This document shows positions 1 to 17,846 of a stretch of 64,000 bases of DNA, in pieces. The notes under the pieces are model-generated. The model was given only the letters and a program-made list of their open reading frames with translations. It searched no databases and was not told where the DNA came from. The translations under genes and the position numbers were made by a program. Numbering within the stretch: the first letter of the stretch is position 1; the number at the start of each line of letters is the position of its first letter. The DNA is from Methanobacterium subterraneum. Its GTDB lineage: Archaea > Methanobacteriota > Methanobacteria > Methanobacteriales > Methanobacteriaceae. The stretch lies in NCBI RefSeq assembly GCF_002813695.1, contig NZ_CP017768.1, positions 1,260,501-1,324,500 of the forward strand. The letters are read 5' to 3'.

Positions 1-349
1 GGATATTAAGGCTGTCTTTGGCAAATATAAAGAAAACGAAAGCACCAAAGAAGCCCTTAATTCGATTATTTCCTTACTGAAACTTTTCAATCCTAAAAGT
101 GTGCTTTTTTTCTATGATAGTCCGGTGAGTAAGAGTGGGGATCTGGCCAGAACCACCCGTGAAATTTTAAATTCACATCAAGTAGTGGGGGATGCTGAAA
201 CTTCAGAAAATGTGGATAAAACTCTGATAGATTTATCTCAAGAACTAGAGGCTGTGGTGGCCACCAGTGATGGTATAATAATTGATAAAGTAAATAGCGT
301 CCTGGATATACCTGGTTACATTTCAAGAGCCAACAAAAAAAATAGTTAA
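1..349 (+). CDS. DUF434/DUF5616-type protein, C-terminal part (start outside window)
   Basis: Only the last 115 or so residues lie in the window. The frame is open from base 2, so the true start is upstream, and the stop TAA is at 347-349. The visible part carries the motif [14 protein letters not shown], then a short alpha/beta region ending in a Ser/Lys tail. A (L/Y)D-x-PVS-x-SG motif is what I recall from the C-terminal (DUF5616) half of archaeal DUF434 proteins, a family of unknown function. No catalytic role can be assigned. The family call rests on memory of that motif and is moderate. The gene converges on the minus-strand receiver gene, 12 bases away. Confidence 0.6.
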   Translation, partial: DIKAVFGKYKENESTKEALNSIISLLKLFNPKSVLFFYDSPVSKSGDLARTTREILNSHQVVGDAETSENVDKTLIDLSQELEAVVATSDGIIIDKVNSVLDIPGYISRANKKNS

Positions 350-361
350 AAGATTAAGATA

Positions 362-733
362 TTAAAGATTTATTCTCATTTTAAGAGCCCTAACAATAGC
401 ATATTCTAAATGGTCACGTTTTATGGGTTTGCTTACTACAATAGCATCATCCGGTAACTGTAATGATTTACTTAAACAGTTTTTGATAAAAACTGTTAAA
501 AATATAACTGGAATATTAAAAGATGAAAGTATTTGTTTGGCGGTTTCTACTCCACTTAATTCACCTTTTAACTCTAAACTGATTAAAATAAGGTCTACTT
601 TTAAGTTACGAGCTTTAGAGATTGCATCAACACCACTGGAAACAGTGCCTACCACGTGATGATCCAGATTTTCTAAAATAGTATTTAAATTCCTAAGCGT
701 GTTTATATCATTTTCAACCAGGAGAATATTCAT
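362..733 (-). CDS. Stand-alone receiver-like protein lacking the phospho-acceptor Asp
   Basis: A 123-residue single-domain protein with the CheY-like order of strands and helices. The acidic pocket is present as E7 and D9 (LLVEND), the conserved Thr is T80 (IFLT) and the conserved Lys is K102 (SKP). The phospho-acceptor position differs: where receivers have an Asp after the DLILM-like strand, this protein has S52 (DLILIS). The receiver domain of the kinase at 58539-61868 has D54 in the same context, which makes the alignment easy. It probably binds partners without phosphorylation, or is a decaying receiver. There is no output domain. The ATG at 733 is preceded by only a weak GAG-type ribosome-binding site. 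Confidence 0.8.
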   Translation of the reverse strand: MNILLVENDINTLRNLNTILENLDHHVVGTVSSGVDAISKARNLKVDLILISLELKGELSGVETAKQILSSFNIPVIFLTVFIKNCLSKSLQLPDDAIVVSKPIKRDHLEYAIVRALKMRINL

Positions 734-806
734 AAAACTCAGCAGAATATAGTATTTTTGAAAAATTCGACGTAAGTAATAATTAAAATAAAAAAGAAAG
801 ATATGA

Positions 807-1913
<1,107 letters not shown>

Positions 1914-2162
1914 ATTCTTTACACCTCTAAAAAAGTCATGAACGTTTAAAACAGCATTTAAATGCTGAAAAAGGGCAGTTCGAATCAATGGTTATAAACC
2001 AGTTTTCTTTACAAAAACTAGTGCAAAAACAGTCTTATGCCTGTTCTTATCAACCCTTTCTTATTGACAAATTATGATGAGAGAGACATATAAAAGTTAC
2101 TATGCTCCCTTTTCGCTGCCCTCCATGGACTTAAATATTTTCTGGAGGGGATTTAATATTAT

Positions 2163-3176
2163 TTAACATTCTTCCAAAATTTCACGAACTGCATGGGCCA
2201 TTTCCATGGTGGTGGATGTACCGCCCAAGTCGACTGTGAGATATTTTCTCTGTTTTAGAACCTTTAACAAGGCTTGTTCCAGTTTAAAAGCTTCTTGATG
2301 TTCTTCCAAAAACTGGAGCATGAGACTGGTAGATAGTATCATTGCTGCAGGGTTTGCCGCACCTGAACCAGCTATATCCGGCGCCGACCCATGAACGGGT
2401 TCAAATAATCCATTATTGTCCCCTATATTGGATGATGGTACCATTCCAAGACCTCCAACAAGCCCGGCACCCTCATCAGATAATATATCTCCAAAGAGGT
2501 TGGTGGTGACCAGTACCTGGAAGCGGTGGGGATCTTGCACCATGAACATGGCCGCAGCATCCACGTATAGTTCATCTACCTCCATATGGGAGTATTCATC
2601 CATTTCAGTGTATTTCCGGGCAATTTCCCAGAATGCCTGGCGAAAAACACCATCGGTCTTTTTAAGGACATTGGCCTTGTGAACTGCAGTAACCCGGGTC
2701 TTACCAAGTTTAAGTGCCTGCTTGAATGCAATTTCTGATATTCTCTCTGATGCTTTCCGGGTGATGACCCTTAAAGCGGTGGCTCCCTCCTCAGTTTCCT
2801 GTTCAACTCCAGAGTACAATCCTTCACTATTTTCACGAACTATTAAAAAATCCAGATCACTGTAAATTGAATTAACACCAGGATATGATTTCACCGGCCT
2901 TAAATTGGCGTAAAGACCCATTGCTTTCCTAAGGGTTATTATTGCACTTTTCTGCCCCGGAACTGTTGTAACCGCCCCGAATAATGTTGCGTCACTGTTT
3001 TTAGCCATTTCAATAGTTTCATCAGGTATGGTGGTCCCTGTTTCATGGTAACAATCATTTCCTGCTCGGGCTTCTTGAAACTTGAATTCAATGTTAAGTG
3101 CCTCCAGAACATACATGGCTGCTCCCATTACTTCTGGACCTATGCCATCCCCTGGAATTACGGTTATTGTGTACAT
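2163..3176 (-). CDS. Isopropylmalate/homoisocitrate dehydrogenase family (probably AksF)
   Basis: A 337-residue member of the beta-decarboxylating dehydrogenase family, which oxidises a 2-hydroxy acid with NAD(P) and decarboxylates it. The N-terminal ITVIPGDGIGPEV, the substrate arginines in TLRK and NLRP, the VRENSEGLY loop, the metal-binding FGDILSDEGAGLVGG and the cofactor loop EPVHGSAPDIAG are all present. Methanogens carry two paralogues: LeuB for leucine, and AksF for 2-oxosuberate, a coenzyme B precursor. The substrate-loop form KSAIITLRK resembles AksF more than LeuB, and no leuCD genes are adjacent, so AksF is favoured but not certain. The ATG at 3176 follows AGGAGAT. An in-frame extension upstream has no ribosome-binding site. 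Confidence 0.85.
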   Translation of the reverse strand: MYTITVIPGDGIGPEVMGAAMYVLEALNIEFKFQEARAGNDCYHETGTTIPDETIEMAKNSDATLFGAVTTVPGQKSAIITLRKAMGLYANLRPVKSYPGVNSIYSDLDFLIVRENSEGLYSGVEQETEEGATALRVITRKASERISEIAFKQALKLGKTRVTAVHKANVLKKTDGVFRQAFWEIARKYTEMDEYSHMEVDELYVDAAAMFMVQDPHRFQVLVTTNLFGDILSDEGAGLVGGLGMVPSSNIGDNNGLFEPVHGSAPDIAGSGAANPAAMILSTSLMLQFLEEHQEAFKLEQALLKVLKQRKYLTVDLGGTSTTMEMAHAVREILEEC

Positions 3177-3529
3177 TTTATCTCCTATGCCCTTGTGAAA
3201 TTTGGTATACTCAGCGTATATTTTAAATCTGTGTTTTGGAATAATTTTCAATAGAGACAGTCTTTGGTTAATATTTTCCTGGAACTTAATGATGAACGTG
3301 TTGCCTAGCCCATCCAGTTCTAAACTTCTAATTACTTGGTGAATAGGACTGTTACCATAATATGCATTTTAAAACTTTTATTCCACGATGATAATCATTA
3401 TTAAATAGTGTGTTATTTGCATAAAATATATGGCCTATTAGATACATATTATATTTTTCTAAAGGTATCATTCATGGACATGTCCCATAAAAACTATATT
3501 AAATTAATTTTCAAGGGGAGATATTAGTT
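3177..3529. other. Divergent intergenic region
   Basis: About 350 bases, AT-rich, between two divergently transcribed genes. It should hold both promoters. A small perfect palindrome, ATGATAATCAT, lies at 3388-3398, and A/T-rich TATA-like stretches lie around 3418-3430. No open frame or RNA gene is recognisable. Confidence 0.5.
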
Positions 3530-4087
3530 ATGGAAGTTGAAAAAAACATCAAAAGGCTGATTGAAACTTTAAAAGATGATGATGAACTTGTGCAAGTCCA
3601 AACTATGGAAATGCTGGAAGAAATTGGGGAACCCGCAGTAGACCAGCTTATTGATGCCCTGGATAATGAGGATAAAAATGTCCGTATGGGGGCAGCTAAG
3701 GTACTGGGCTTGATTGGTGATGGGAGAGCTATTGATCCCCTCATTGAAACCATGAAGGATGATAATAAATGGGTGCGTAGGGCTGCTTCCGGTTCCCTGA
3801 GTAACCTGGGCGAATCTGCTGTGGAACCACTGATCAAAACTTTAGAGGATGATGATTGGAGAGTCAGAGGAGGAGCTGCATGGGCTTTGAGCAGCATAAA
3901 ATCCCCTGAAGCATTAGATCCATTGATCAAAGCAATGGATGACGATAGTGGATTTGTAAGGGCTGGTGCGGTAATGGCACTCGGAAACATTGGTGGGGAG
4001 AAAGCTGAAAAAGCACTGCAGGAAGCACTTGAAGATAAAAGCGGATATGTGCGCCGAGTTGCTCAAGGTTTTCTGAATAAAGACTAA
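3530..4087 (+). CDS. HEAT-repeat (PBS lyase-like) protein
   Basis: A 185-residue protein made of about six short HEAT repeats of roughly 31 residues. Each has the pattern of two helices with D-x-V-R, A-A-x-A-L-G-x-I-G and A-(I/L)-x-P-L-I signatures. Examples are NVRMGAAKVLGLIGDGRAI and FVRAGAVMALGNIGGEKAE. The repeats span the whole chain after a short acidic N-terminal helix, and no catalytic domain is visible. Such proteins are protein-protein scaffolds; the older label phycocyanobilin lyase does not imply that activity here. The start ATG follows AGGGGAGAT. The gene lies 85 bases before mdh on the same strand and could be cotranscribed. The partner is unknown. Confidence 0.85.
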   Translation: MEVEKNIKRLIETLKDDDELVQVQTMEMLEEIGEPAVDQLIDALDNEDKNVRMGAAKVLGLIGDGRAIDPLIETMKDDNKWVRRAASGSLSNLGESAVEPLIKTLEDDDWRVRGGAAWALSSIKSPEALDPLIKAMDDDSGFVRAGAVMALGNIGGEKAEKALQEALEDKSGYVRRVAQGFLNKD

Positions 4088-4172
4088 TTTTTTTTATATA
4101 TTTCCATTTTTAAATTAATTTCAGGGACAGTAAACCTAAATAATAGTTTATTTATAAGGGATCGGGTGTGAA

Positions 4173-5138
4173 ATGAAGGTTAGTGTGATAGGTGCAACAG
4201 GAAGAGTGGGCAAAGCCGCGGCTTTTAGTCTGGCAGAGGAAAGTGTGGTTAGTGAAGTAGTACTGGTATCCCGTGAAAAAAGTCTGAGCCAGGTCCAGGG
4301 GGAAGCCCTGGATATGAATGATGCCATGGCTGCCAAAGATATTAGGGTTTCCATAACCCCCACCTCCAATTTTGAGGATATATCTGATTCTAAAATTGTA
4401 GTAATAACTTCAGGAGTTCCACGAACTTCTGAAATGACTCGTATGGATGTGGCTGTTCCCAATGCCAAGATAGTTGCCGAATATGCGCGCTTAGTTGCCA
4501 AACATGCCCCGGAATCAATAATTCTGGTCATCACTAATCCGGTGGACATTATGACTTACGTTGCGTACAAAGCTTCTGGATTTCCCCGTAGTAGGGTGAT
4601 TGGTTTGGGAAACCACTTGGACTCCCTACGGTTGAAGAACCTCATTGCCAAACATTTCAACATCCATGTTAGTGAGATACATACCAGGATCATAGGGGAG
4701 CACGGCGATCATATGGTTCTGCTTCTAAGTTCCACTTCCATTGGTGGAATACTGGTTAAAGATTTCCCCCAGTACCAATCCTTTGATGTGGAAACAATTG
4801 TGGACAAGGTAAAAAACGCTGGTAGCTATGTTATTAACAAGAAAGGCGCCACTGAATACGGACCTGCCTTCGCTATCTCCAACACTGTTAAAACCATTAT
4901 AAATGATGAAAAGAGAATATTAACCCTCACTACTTATCTGGATGGTGAAATCTATGGGGTTGGAGATGTGTGTCTGGGAGTACCGGTCAAATTAGGCATT
5001 AATGGTGTTGAACGAATTATTGGCGTTAAAATGAACGATAAGGAATTGGAAGATTTTATAACAGCTGCCAAGACTGTTAAAAAAGCAAAAGATGAAATTA
5101 TGGCCACACTGGAAGGAGAAATAAACCTTTCAAAATAA
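4173..5138 (+). CDS. mdh: Malate dehydrogenase (LDH-like fold)
   Basis: A 321-residue 2-hydroxyacid dehydrogenase interconverting malate and oxaloacetate. In methanogens it serves the incomplete reductive TCA path. Visible elements are the nucleotide loop GATGRVG (residues 7-13), R84 and R90 on the substrate side of the mobile loop (GVPRTSEMTR), TNPVD at 121-125, D150 in the helix NHLDSLRL, and the catalytic H177 in GEHGD. After the second beta strand the sequence is SREK (33-36) instead of the acidic residue that binds NAD ribose, which suggests NADP(H) preference as in other methanogen enzymes. That is inference. The start ATG is preceded by a GGGTGTGA ribosome-binding site. Confidence 0.93.
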   Translation: MKVSVIGATGRVGKAAAFSLAEESVVSEVVLVSREKSLSQVQGEALDMNDAMAAKDIRVSITPTSNFEDISDSKIVVITSGVPRTSEMTRMDVAVPNAKIVAEYARLVAKHAPESIILVITNPVDIMTYVAYKASGFPRSRVIGLGNHLDSLRLKNLIAKHFNIHVSEIHTRIIGEHGDHMVLLLSSTSIGGILVKDFPQYQSFDVETIVDKVKNAGSYVINKKGATEYGPAFAISNTVKTIINDEKRILTLTTYLDGEIYGVGDVCLGVPVKLGINGVERIIGVKMNDKELEDFITAAKTVKKAKDEIMATLEGEINLSK

Positions 5139-5141
5139 ATC

Positions 5142-5214
5142 TTTTTTTGTAAAATTTAAATTAAAAAACTATTTTTTTAAAAAAAAATAATGTTTTAGGG
5201 TTTAATAACCCTAA
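5142..5214. terminator. T-run and hairpin between convergent genes
   Basis: Seven T residues at 5142-5148 follow the mdh stop directly, as in archaeal oligo-T termination. At 5195-5214 lies a perfect hairpin, TTAGGGTT-TAAT-AACCCTAA. It sits between the convergent mdh and the small secreted-protein gene and could serve either strand. Confidence 0.5.
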
Positions 5215-5281
5215 GATGGTAGTTTAACCCTATTAACAATCTTATTTAAAACCCAGTTCTTAATTAAGAATCCAATTTTTA

Positions 5282-5566
5282 CTATTTAGTAGTGTTTTCA
5301 ACAGGGCCCGGTGTAGGTTTAGGTTTTGGATCAGTTGAAGGTGTATCAGTAGTTGTGGTGTCCGTTGTGTTTTTAACCGTAGTTTTCATGGTGTTGGTTT
5401 TGTAGTTAGTTGTGGGTGTAGTATCATAATTACTGCCATTATCATCACTTTTGTTAGTTATGTTGAGGGTGAAATTCCCGGCAGAATTCATAATACCAGT
5501 GAAGTAACCCCCAATAAATGCAAATACTACTATTACCGCCACTATAGCGATAGGTGCTTTTTTCAT
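5282..5566 (-). CDS. Small membrane-anchored Thr/Asn-rich surface protein
   Basis: A 94-residue hypothetical protein. Residues 4-24 form one hydrophobic segment (IAIVAVIVVFAFIGGYF) after a Lys pair, so it is either a signal anchor or an uncleaved signal. The rest is low-complexity Thr, Asn, Asp and Pro with several N-x-T/S sequons and a Pro-Lys stretch near the end, which fits a glycosylated extracytoplasmic tail. No domain is recognised. The ATG at 5566 follows GGAGTGAAAAATAC. It resembles the Pro/Thr-rich protein at 35784-36152 in architecture but not in sequence. Confidence 0.7.
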   Translation of the reverse strand: MKKAPIAIVAVIVVFAFIGGYFTGIMNSAGNFTLNITNKSDDNGSNYDTTPTTNYKTNTMKTTVKNTTDTTTTDTPSTDPKPKPTPGPVENTTK

Positions 5567-5869
5567 GTATTTTTCACTCCATAATCCACATAATAAAATT
5601 TCAGATATTTTATAAATTTGGGATATTTCTTATTAAATTTTTGATCCTAAAAGGACAATTGATGAATTATATATCTCATTGCCCTTATAATAAGCTTATC
5701 CTTAAATCATTAAAATATAATTTTTTAATAAGTAAATAATTTAATTTAGGGTTATATGTCTCTGTTTATCCATTATATCTTATATTATAGCCTTATTATT
5801 ACAGATATCAAAATAATGACAATGGAATGAATTAATTTTTAAAAAATAAAAAAAAGGAGAAGATTGGAT
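5567..5869. other. AT-rich intergenic region
   Basis: About 300 bases between the small surface-protein gene and the end of aqpM, both on the minus strand. On the minus strand it holds the T-rich 3' end of the aqpM unit (around 5838-5860) and the promoter of the small gene. A plus-strand frame inside it has no ribosome-binding site and no recognisable protein. Confidence 0.5.
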
Positions 5870-6616
5870 TTATACTGTCTCCTCTGAAAGATAGTTGTAC
5901 ACAAATGCCGCCAAAACCGCTCCTACAATAGGACCTATAATATAGATGGGGAAAAATACCCAGAAATTGGTACCTCCTAAGACCAGGTCTCCCAGGTAGG
6001 GACCAAAGGTCCTGGCAGGGTTTAAAGATGCTCCAGTTATGTTACCCAGGGTGGTTATTGCACCAGCAACGGTTAACCCGATTATCAGACCAGCGAATCC
6101 TGGTGGAGCTTCCCTATCCACAGCCACCCCCATTATGGCCAGCATGAGTAGGAATGTCCCTATAGTTTCCGCTAGAATGGCCTGGAAGTAACCTATACCT
6201 TCAAATGGTGCAGTGGCACCTAAGCCTCCAGTGGTTACTGCTCCCATCCCAATTATGTAGGCTAAGGTGAAACTGGCCAGGGCTGCTCCAATAAGTTGAG
6301 CAATCACGTAGGGTGCGACATCCCGTGATGGGAATTTTTTCACTGACCACAGAGCTATGGTCACTGCAGGGTTGATATGGCAACCGGATATCTTCCCAAA
6401 TCCGTAGATACAAGCGGCTATAGCAAATCCGAAAGCCAAACCTATTGCTAACCAATCTCCCAAACCACCAAGCATACCAATTCCAATATTAAAGGAATTA
6501 GGGGGTGTTTGACCTTTGCTTATCATTAGGGTAATGATTGCAGCACCAGTACCGAAGAAAACAAGGATGAATGTCCCAATAAGTTCAGCTACTGATCTTT
6601 TCATTAAAGAAACCAT
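5870..6616 (-). CDS. aqpM: Aquaporin AqpM (MIP family channel)
   Basis: A 248-residue six-helix channel for water and small neutral solutes in the cytoplasmic membrane. Both pore motifs are present: N82-P83-A84 (HINPAV) and N199-P200-A201 (SLNPAR). Using the numbering I recall for the Methanothermobacter AqpM structure, the selectivity-filter residues F62, I187 and R202 are conserved, while the residue at 196 is Ala where that protein has Ser. I187 in place of the usual His is the hallmark of AqpM. The start at 6616 has an AAAGGGGG ribosome-binding site; the in-frame ATG four codons later has none. It lies 5 bases downstream of the DUF2180 gene, so the two form an operon. Confidence 0.95.
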   Translation of the reverse strand: MVSLMKRSVAELIGTFILVFFGTGAAIITLMISKGQTPPNSFNIGIGMLGGLGDWLAIGLAFGFAIAACIYGFGKISGCHINPAVTIALWSVKKFPSRDVAPYVIAQLIGAALASFTLAYIIGMGAVTTGGLGATAPFEGIGYFQAILAETIGTFLLMLAIMGVAVDREAPPGFAGLIIGLTVAGAITTLGNITGASLNPARTFGPYLGDLVLGGTNFWVFFPIYIIGPIVGAVLAAFVYNYLSEETV

Positions 6617-6621
6617 TCTGT

Positions 6622-6846
6622 TTATCCCCCTTTAGGTGCTCCTTTTTTTAGGGCCATTGCACAGTATTTACATAGGATTCTGGGTATGGTTTCCTCTATT
6701 TTTTCTGCAGGGAATGGATATCCCCCGGTCCATAATTCGGTTTCATGACGAATGGCGTGGTCCATGCACAATCCCATTCCACAGACAATGCATATGGCAA
6801 CTGCATCGGTTGATTTACCTTCTTCTGCACATATATAACACTTCAT
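6622..6846 (-). CDS. DUF2180 small zinc-binding protein
   Basis: A 74-residue cysteine-rich protein. Putative zinc ligands are C-x2-C at the N terminus (KCYIC), C-x2-C (ICIVCGMGLC with a further Cys), the His residues of DHAIRH and C-x2-C near the C terminus (CKYC). This is the arrangement of the archaeal DUF2180 family, whose function is unknown. The ATG at 6846 follows GGGGGAAAAC. It is the first gene of a two-gene unit with aqpM, so a role linked to the channel's expression or activity is possible but unsupported. Confidence 0.8.
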   Translation of the reverse strand: MKCYICAEEGKSTDAVAICIVCGMGLCMDHAIRHETELWTGGYPFPAEKIEETIPRILCKYCAMALKKGAPKGG

Positions 6847-6939
6847 AGTTTTCCCCCTTAATCTGTTTAAAATAAATGGGAATGGTTAGTTTTAGTAACT
6901 AACCATTTTATTTAATCAACATTGCTTTTTTTATATTGA

Positions 6940-8959
<2,020 letters not shown>

Positions 8960-9531
8960 ATGATAAAAATAGGTATTTTAGACTTGCAAGGAGACGTTTC
9001 CGAGCACCAAATGATGGCAAAAAATGCTGTTGAAAAAATTGGTCTTAAAGCAGATGTTTCAAAGGTTAAAACAGCTTCAGAGGTAGCAGAATGTAATGGG
9101 ATTATCATCTCTGGAGGGGAAAGCACTGTAATTGGGAGACTAATAAAAGAAAACAGTATCAACACTGCCATTAAAGAAAACCAAATCCCCGTACTTGGCA
9201 CCTGTGCAGGCATGGTATTGTTAGGTCAAGAAACGGACTTTGAACAACCATTACTGGGATTGATACCTATGAAAGTTAAAAGAAACGGTTTTGGAAGGCA
9301 AAAATTGTCATTTGAGGCGGATTTAAACTTGAATACTCTGGAAACCCCATACCCTGGTGTTTTCATTAGAGCTCCCTATGCCTATGATGTGGAAGATGAA
9401 GCAGTTGTAGTGGGGCAAATTCAGGATAAAATCATTGCTGTGACGTATGAACACCATATGGCCACTGCTTTTCATCCAGAACTCACAAATGATACTCGGA
9501 TTCATGAATATTTCTTAAAGGAGGTTTTAAA

Positions 9532-9544
<13 letters not shown>
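8960..9544 (+). CDS. pdxT: Pyridoxal 5'-phosphate synthase glutaminase subunit PdxT
   Basis: A 194-residue class I glutamine amidotransferase that releases ammonia from glutamine for PdxS in PLP synthesis. The triad is visible as C82 in GTCAGM and H172/E174 in FHPE, and SGGEST forms the oxyanion-side loop. Two ATGs are six bases apart. The second (8960) is chosen because AAAGG is correctly spaced from it and MIKIGILDLQGDVSEH is the normal N terminus; 8954 is the alternative. The 3' end overlaps the next gene by 13 bases, so it is cotranslated with the glutamate synthase genes under the NrpR-type operator, although its partner pdxS lies 10 kb away. Confidence 0.94.
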
Positions 9545-10449
<905 letters not shown>

Positions 10450-10461
10450 GGATGTGGAAAA

Positions 10462-11154
10462 ATGAAGGAATTTAAAATTGACGCTCAAAGGATAACCCCC
10501 CAGGAACTCAACCGAACCATTAAAAAGGCAGCCCAGGATAATGACCGCATAATTATTGAAAACCCCAACGCTATGCATTACATGGTAGCAGGACTCACAA
10601 AACCTGTAGAGGTAGTCATTGACGGTTCAGCCGGTTATTTTGCCGGCACCATGATACACGGAGCCCGGGTACATATAAATGGAAACGCGGGCTGGTTCCC
10701 TGCCGACAACATGACTGAAGGAGAAGTAATTATTGACGGATCCGCTGGAGACGGAGTTGGTCAGGGAATATACGGAGGCACAGTTGTTGTACGTAAAGAC
10801 GTAGGCTCTCGTACCGGGGAAATCATGAAAAACGGGACCATCATCGTGGGTGGAAACTCAGGATTCATGAGCGGCATTTTCATGATGGGAGGTCGCATGA
10901 TCATTCTGGGAGATATCTCCGATGATGCTGGTGAATCCATAATCAGGGGAACTATTTACGTGGGCGGTGAGATCAAAAGCCTGGGTAAAAACGCCAAAAT
11001 AGATGAACTGGAAGAAAAAGAAAGAAATGAACTGAAGAAACTCCTGGAAAGTTACAACTTCCACCTGGAAGAAGATAAATACCAGAGATTCCGTAAAATA
11101 GTGCCCCGCAGTGCCCGACCATTCTACGGCCAAGAATCAGAGGAGGGAAAATAA
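10462..11154 (+). CDS. Glutamate synthase GXGXG domain protein (GltB domain 3)
   Basis: A 230-residue protein corresponding to the C-terminal right-handed beta-helix domain of glutamate synthase alpha subunit. This domain packs between the glutaminase and FMN domains and has a structural role in ammonia channelling. The repeated glycine pattern is plain: AGYFAGTMIHGARVHINGNA, DGVGQGIYGGTVVV, GNSGFMSGIFMMGGRMIILG. After about residue 180 comes a charged helical tail (EKERNELKKLL). It begins with an ATG 12 bases after the preceding stop and ends next to the following ATG at 11155. All four synthase genes are tightly packed. Confidence 0.9.
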   Translation: MKEFKIDAQRITPQELNRTIKKAAQDNDRIIIENPNAMHYMVAGLTKPVEVVIDGSAGYFAGTMIHGARVHINGNAGWFPADNMTEGEVIIDGSAGDGVGQGIYGGTVVVRKDVGSRTGEIMKNGTIIVGGNSGFMSGIFMMGGRMIILGDISDDAGESIIRGTIYVGGEIKSLGKNAKIDELEEKERNELKKLLESYNFHLEEDKYQRFRKIVPRSARPFYGQESEEGK

Positions 11155-13761
<2,607 letters not shown>

Positions 13762-13774
13762 TTCCCCATATTCC

Positions 13775-13782
13775 TTTTTTTT
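13775..13782 (+). terminator. Oligo-T terminator of the glutamate synthase operon
   Basis: Eight consecutive T residues start 13 bases after the stop codon of the FMN subunit gene, in the position and form of archaeal intrinsic termination signals. No strong hairpin precedes it. Confidence 0.5.
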
Positions 13783-13981
13783 AATTCCTTTTTCCAGGTT
13801 TGAAATTTTTTAAATTTTAACTGCTATTTTTTGGATATTTCCTGATTTATTGATGATTTTTGAATATTGCAGATTTATTGTTAAAATTACTATTTTTTTA
13901 GGTAACTTTAATGAATTTAACTTGTTAATATCAAAATTAAGTCATTATGCTCTTTTTCCTTAAATCCAAATAACAAAATTA

Positions 13982-14016
13982 TTTATATAACGAAAACATA
14001 TCGGAAGTATGTTTCC
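13982..14016 (+). promoter_or_regulatory. TATA box and NrpR-type operator of amtB1-glnK1
   Basis: TTTATATAA at 13982-13990 is a good TATA box. GGAA-GTATGT-TTCC at 14003-14016 matches the NrpR consensus GGAA-N6-TTCC exactly and lies just downstream, near the expected start site. The core GGAAGTATG is shared with the amtB2 operator, so the two promoters probably share a duplicated origin. Repression at high nitrogen is inferred from NrpR biology. Confidence 0.85.
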
Positions 14017-14050
14017 CCCAGCCTATTGCCATCAGCTTCCGGTGTCTACC

Positions 14051-14119
14051 ATGGACCGTGCCAAAAAACTGGGAGAACCTCTAAAAAATGTTGAAAGTGG
14101 AAAAACAAAATTTAAATGA
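14051..14119 (+). CDS. Possible 22-codon leader peptide upstream of amtB1
   Basis: ATG at 14051 follows GGTG at a workable distance and the frame ends with TGA at 14117-14119. The predicted peptide is lysine-rich and without similarity to anything I know. It lies between the operator and amtB1 on the transcribed leader. It may be chance; nothing but position and the ribosome-binding site supports it. Confidence 0.2.
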   Translation: MDRAKKLGEPLKNVESGKTKFK

Positions 14120-14146
14120 ATTATTTATAAAAAGGAGGAAATATTA

Positions 14147-15376
<1,230 letters not shown>

Positions 15377-15439
15377 TAGGCATCTATAAAAATACAAAAC
15401 TGCCATAACCCCTTATACAATAATCATTGAGGTGATTAA

Positions 15440-15778
<339 letters not shown>

Positions 15779-15864
15779 CTTAATTTCCCCACATTCTTCT
15801 TTTTATTAATCTATTGTTAAATATCCATTTTGGGCCCTAAATTTCAAAATCCGAATTGTAATAA

Positions 15865-15892
15865 TTCAGATACAAGTTTTCAGATACAAGTT
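15865..15892 (+). repeat. Two tandem 14-base units
   Basis: TTCAGATACAAGTT occurs twice head to tail without mismatch at 15865-15878 and 15879-15892, about 110 bases upstream of the amtB2 TATA box. Role unknown. Confidence 0.85.
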
Positions 15893-16002
15893 TTATTTTT
15901 TTAAGTATATACCAAAACACTGTATTAATTCCCAGAGAATATTCAGGAAAACCTGCCAAAAATATAGAGAATGGGCATTTTATCTAACGTTTGACCAAAA
16001 CA

Positions 16003-16049
16003 TTTATAAGGAGGAAGGTACAATGATCAGATGTCGGAAGTATGCTTCC
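16003..16049 (+). promoter_or_regulatory. TATA-like box and NrpR-type operator of amtB2-glnK2
   Basis: TTTATAAG at 16003-16010 is a TATA-like box. GGAA-GTATGC-TTCC at 16036-16049 is an exact GGAA-N6-TTCC site about 33 bases from the start of that box, at or just after the expected transcription start. It is near identical to the amtB1 operator (GGAAGTATGYTTCC). A second TATA-like sequence near 15959 could serve as an alternative promoter. Confidence 0.82.
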
Positions 16050-16061
16050 GATATCCGGTAA
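16023..16061 (+). CDS. Possible 12-codon mini-ORF overlapping the amtB2 operator
   Basis: ATG at 16023 is preceded by AAGGAGGAAGG at ideal spacing and the frame ends at TAA 16059-16061, with the NrpR-type site inside it. It could be translated only if transcription starts upstream of 16008, for example from a TATA-like sequence near 15959. If the box at 16003 is used, the ribosome-binding site is not transcribed. Chance is a real possibility. Confidence 0.2.
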   Translation: MIRCRKYASDIR

Positions 16062-16251
16062 TTGGGGTGAATTTTTCATGAAGTAAATAGTGAAAAAAAG
16101 TGGAAAAAAGTGCTTTAAACATTGACCTAAGCCCAAAACAGCCCAAAAAATATCTTTAACACTTTAAAATAGTGTTTGTATCTTTGTTTACAAAAATCTA
16201 GAGAAAACCCAAATATAAAAAAATATGATGGAATAAAGGAGGAAAAAATCA

Positions 16252-17478
<1,227 letters not shown>

Positions 17479-17498
17479 TAAATATGCGCAATCCATGA

Positions 17499-17846
<348 letters not shown>

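Larger units (their letters stand above)
13762..14146 (+). other. Intergenic region upstream of amtB1
   Basis: 385 bases. It opens with an oligo-T stretch (8 T at 13775-13782) that probably ends the glutamate synthase transcript. It then holds the amtB1 promoter and operator (listed separately) and a leader of about 130 bases containing a possible 22-codon frame. Confidence 0.6.
15779..16251 (+). other. Intergenic region upstream of amtB2
   Basis: 473 bases. It holds a T-rich 3' end for glnK1, a perfect tandem duplication of a 14-base unit (TTCAGATACAAGTT at 15865-15878 and 15879-15892), the amtB2 promoter and operator, a possible mini-ORF and a long leader of about 200 bases before amtB2. 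Confidence 0.6.

Noticed and set aside
3388..3398. Palindrome ATGATAATCAT as a metal-regulator (Fur/DtxR-like) operator
   Set aside because: Short, AT-rich, not adjacent to an iron or metal gene and easily found by chance; not claimed as a regulatory site.
5554..5739. 61-codon plus-strand frame in the intergenic region left of aqpM
   Set aside because: No ribosome-binding site, composition like AT-rich spacer, and it lies over the promoter of the divergent small gene. No recognisable protein.
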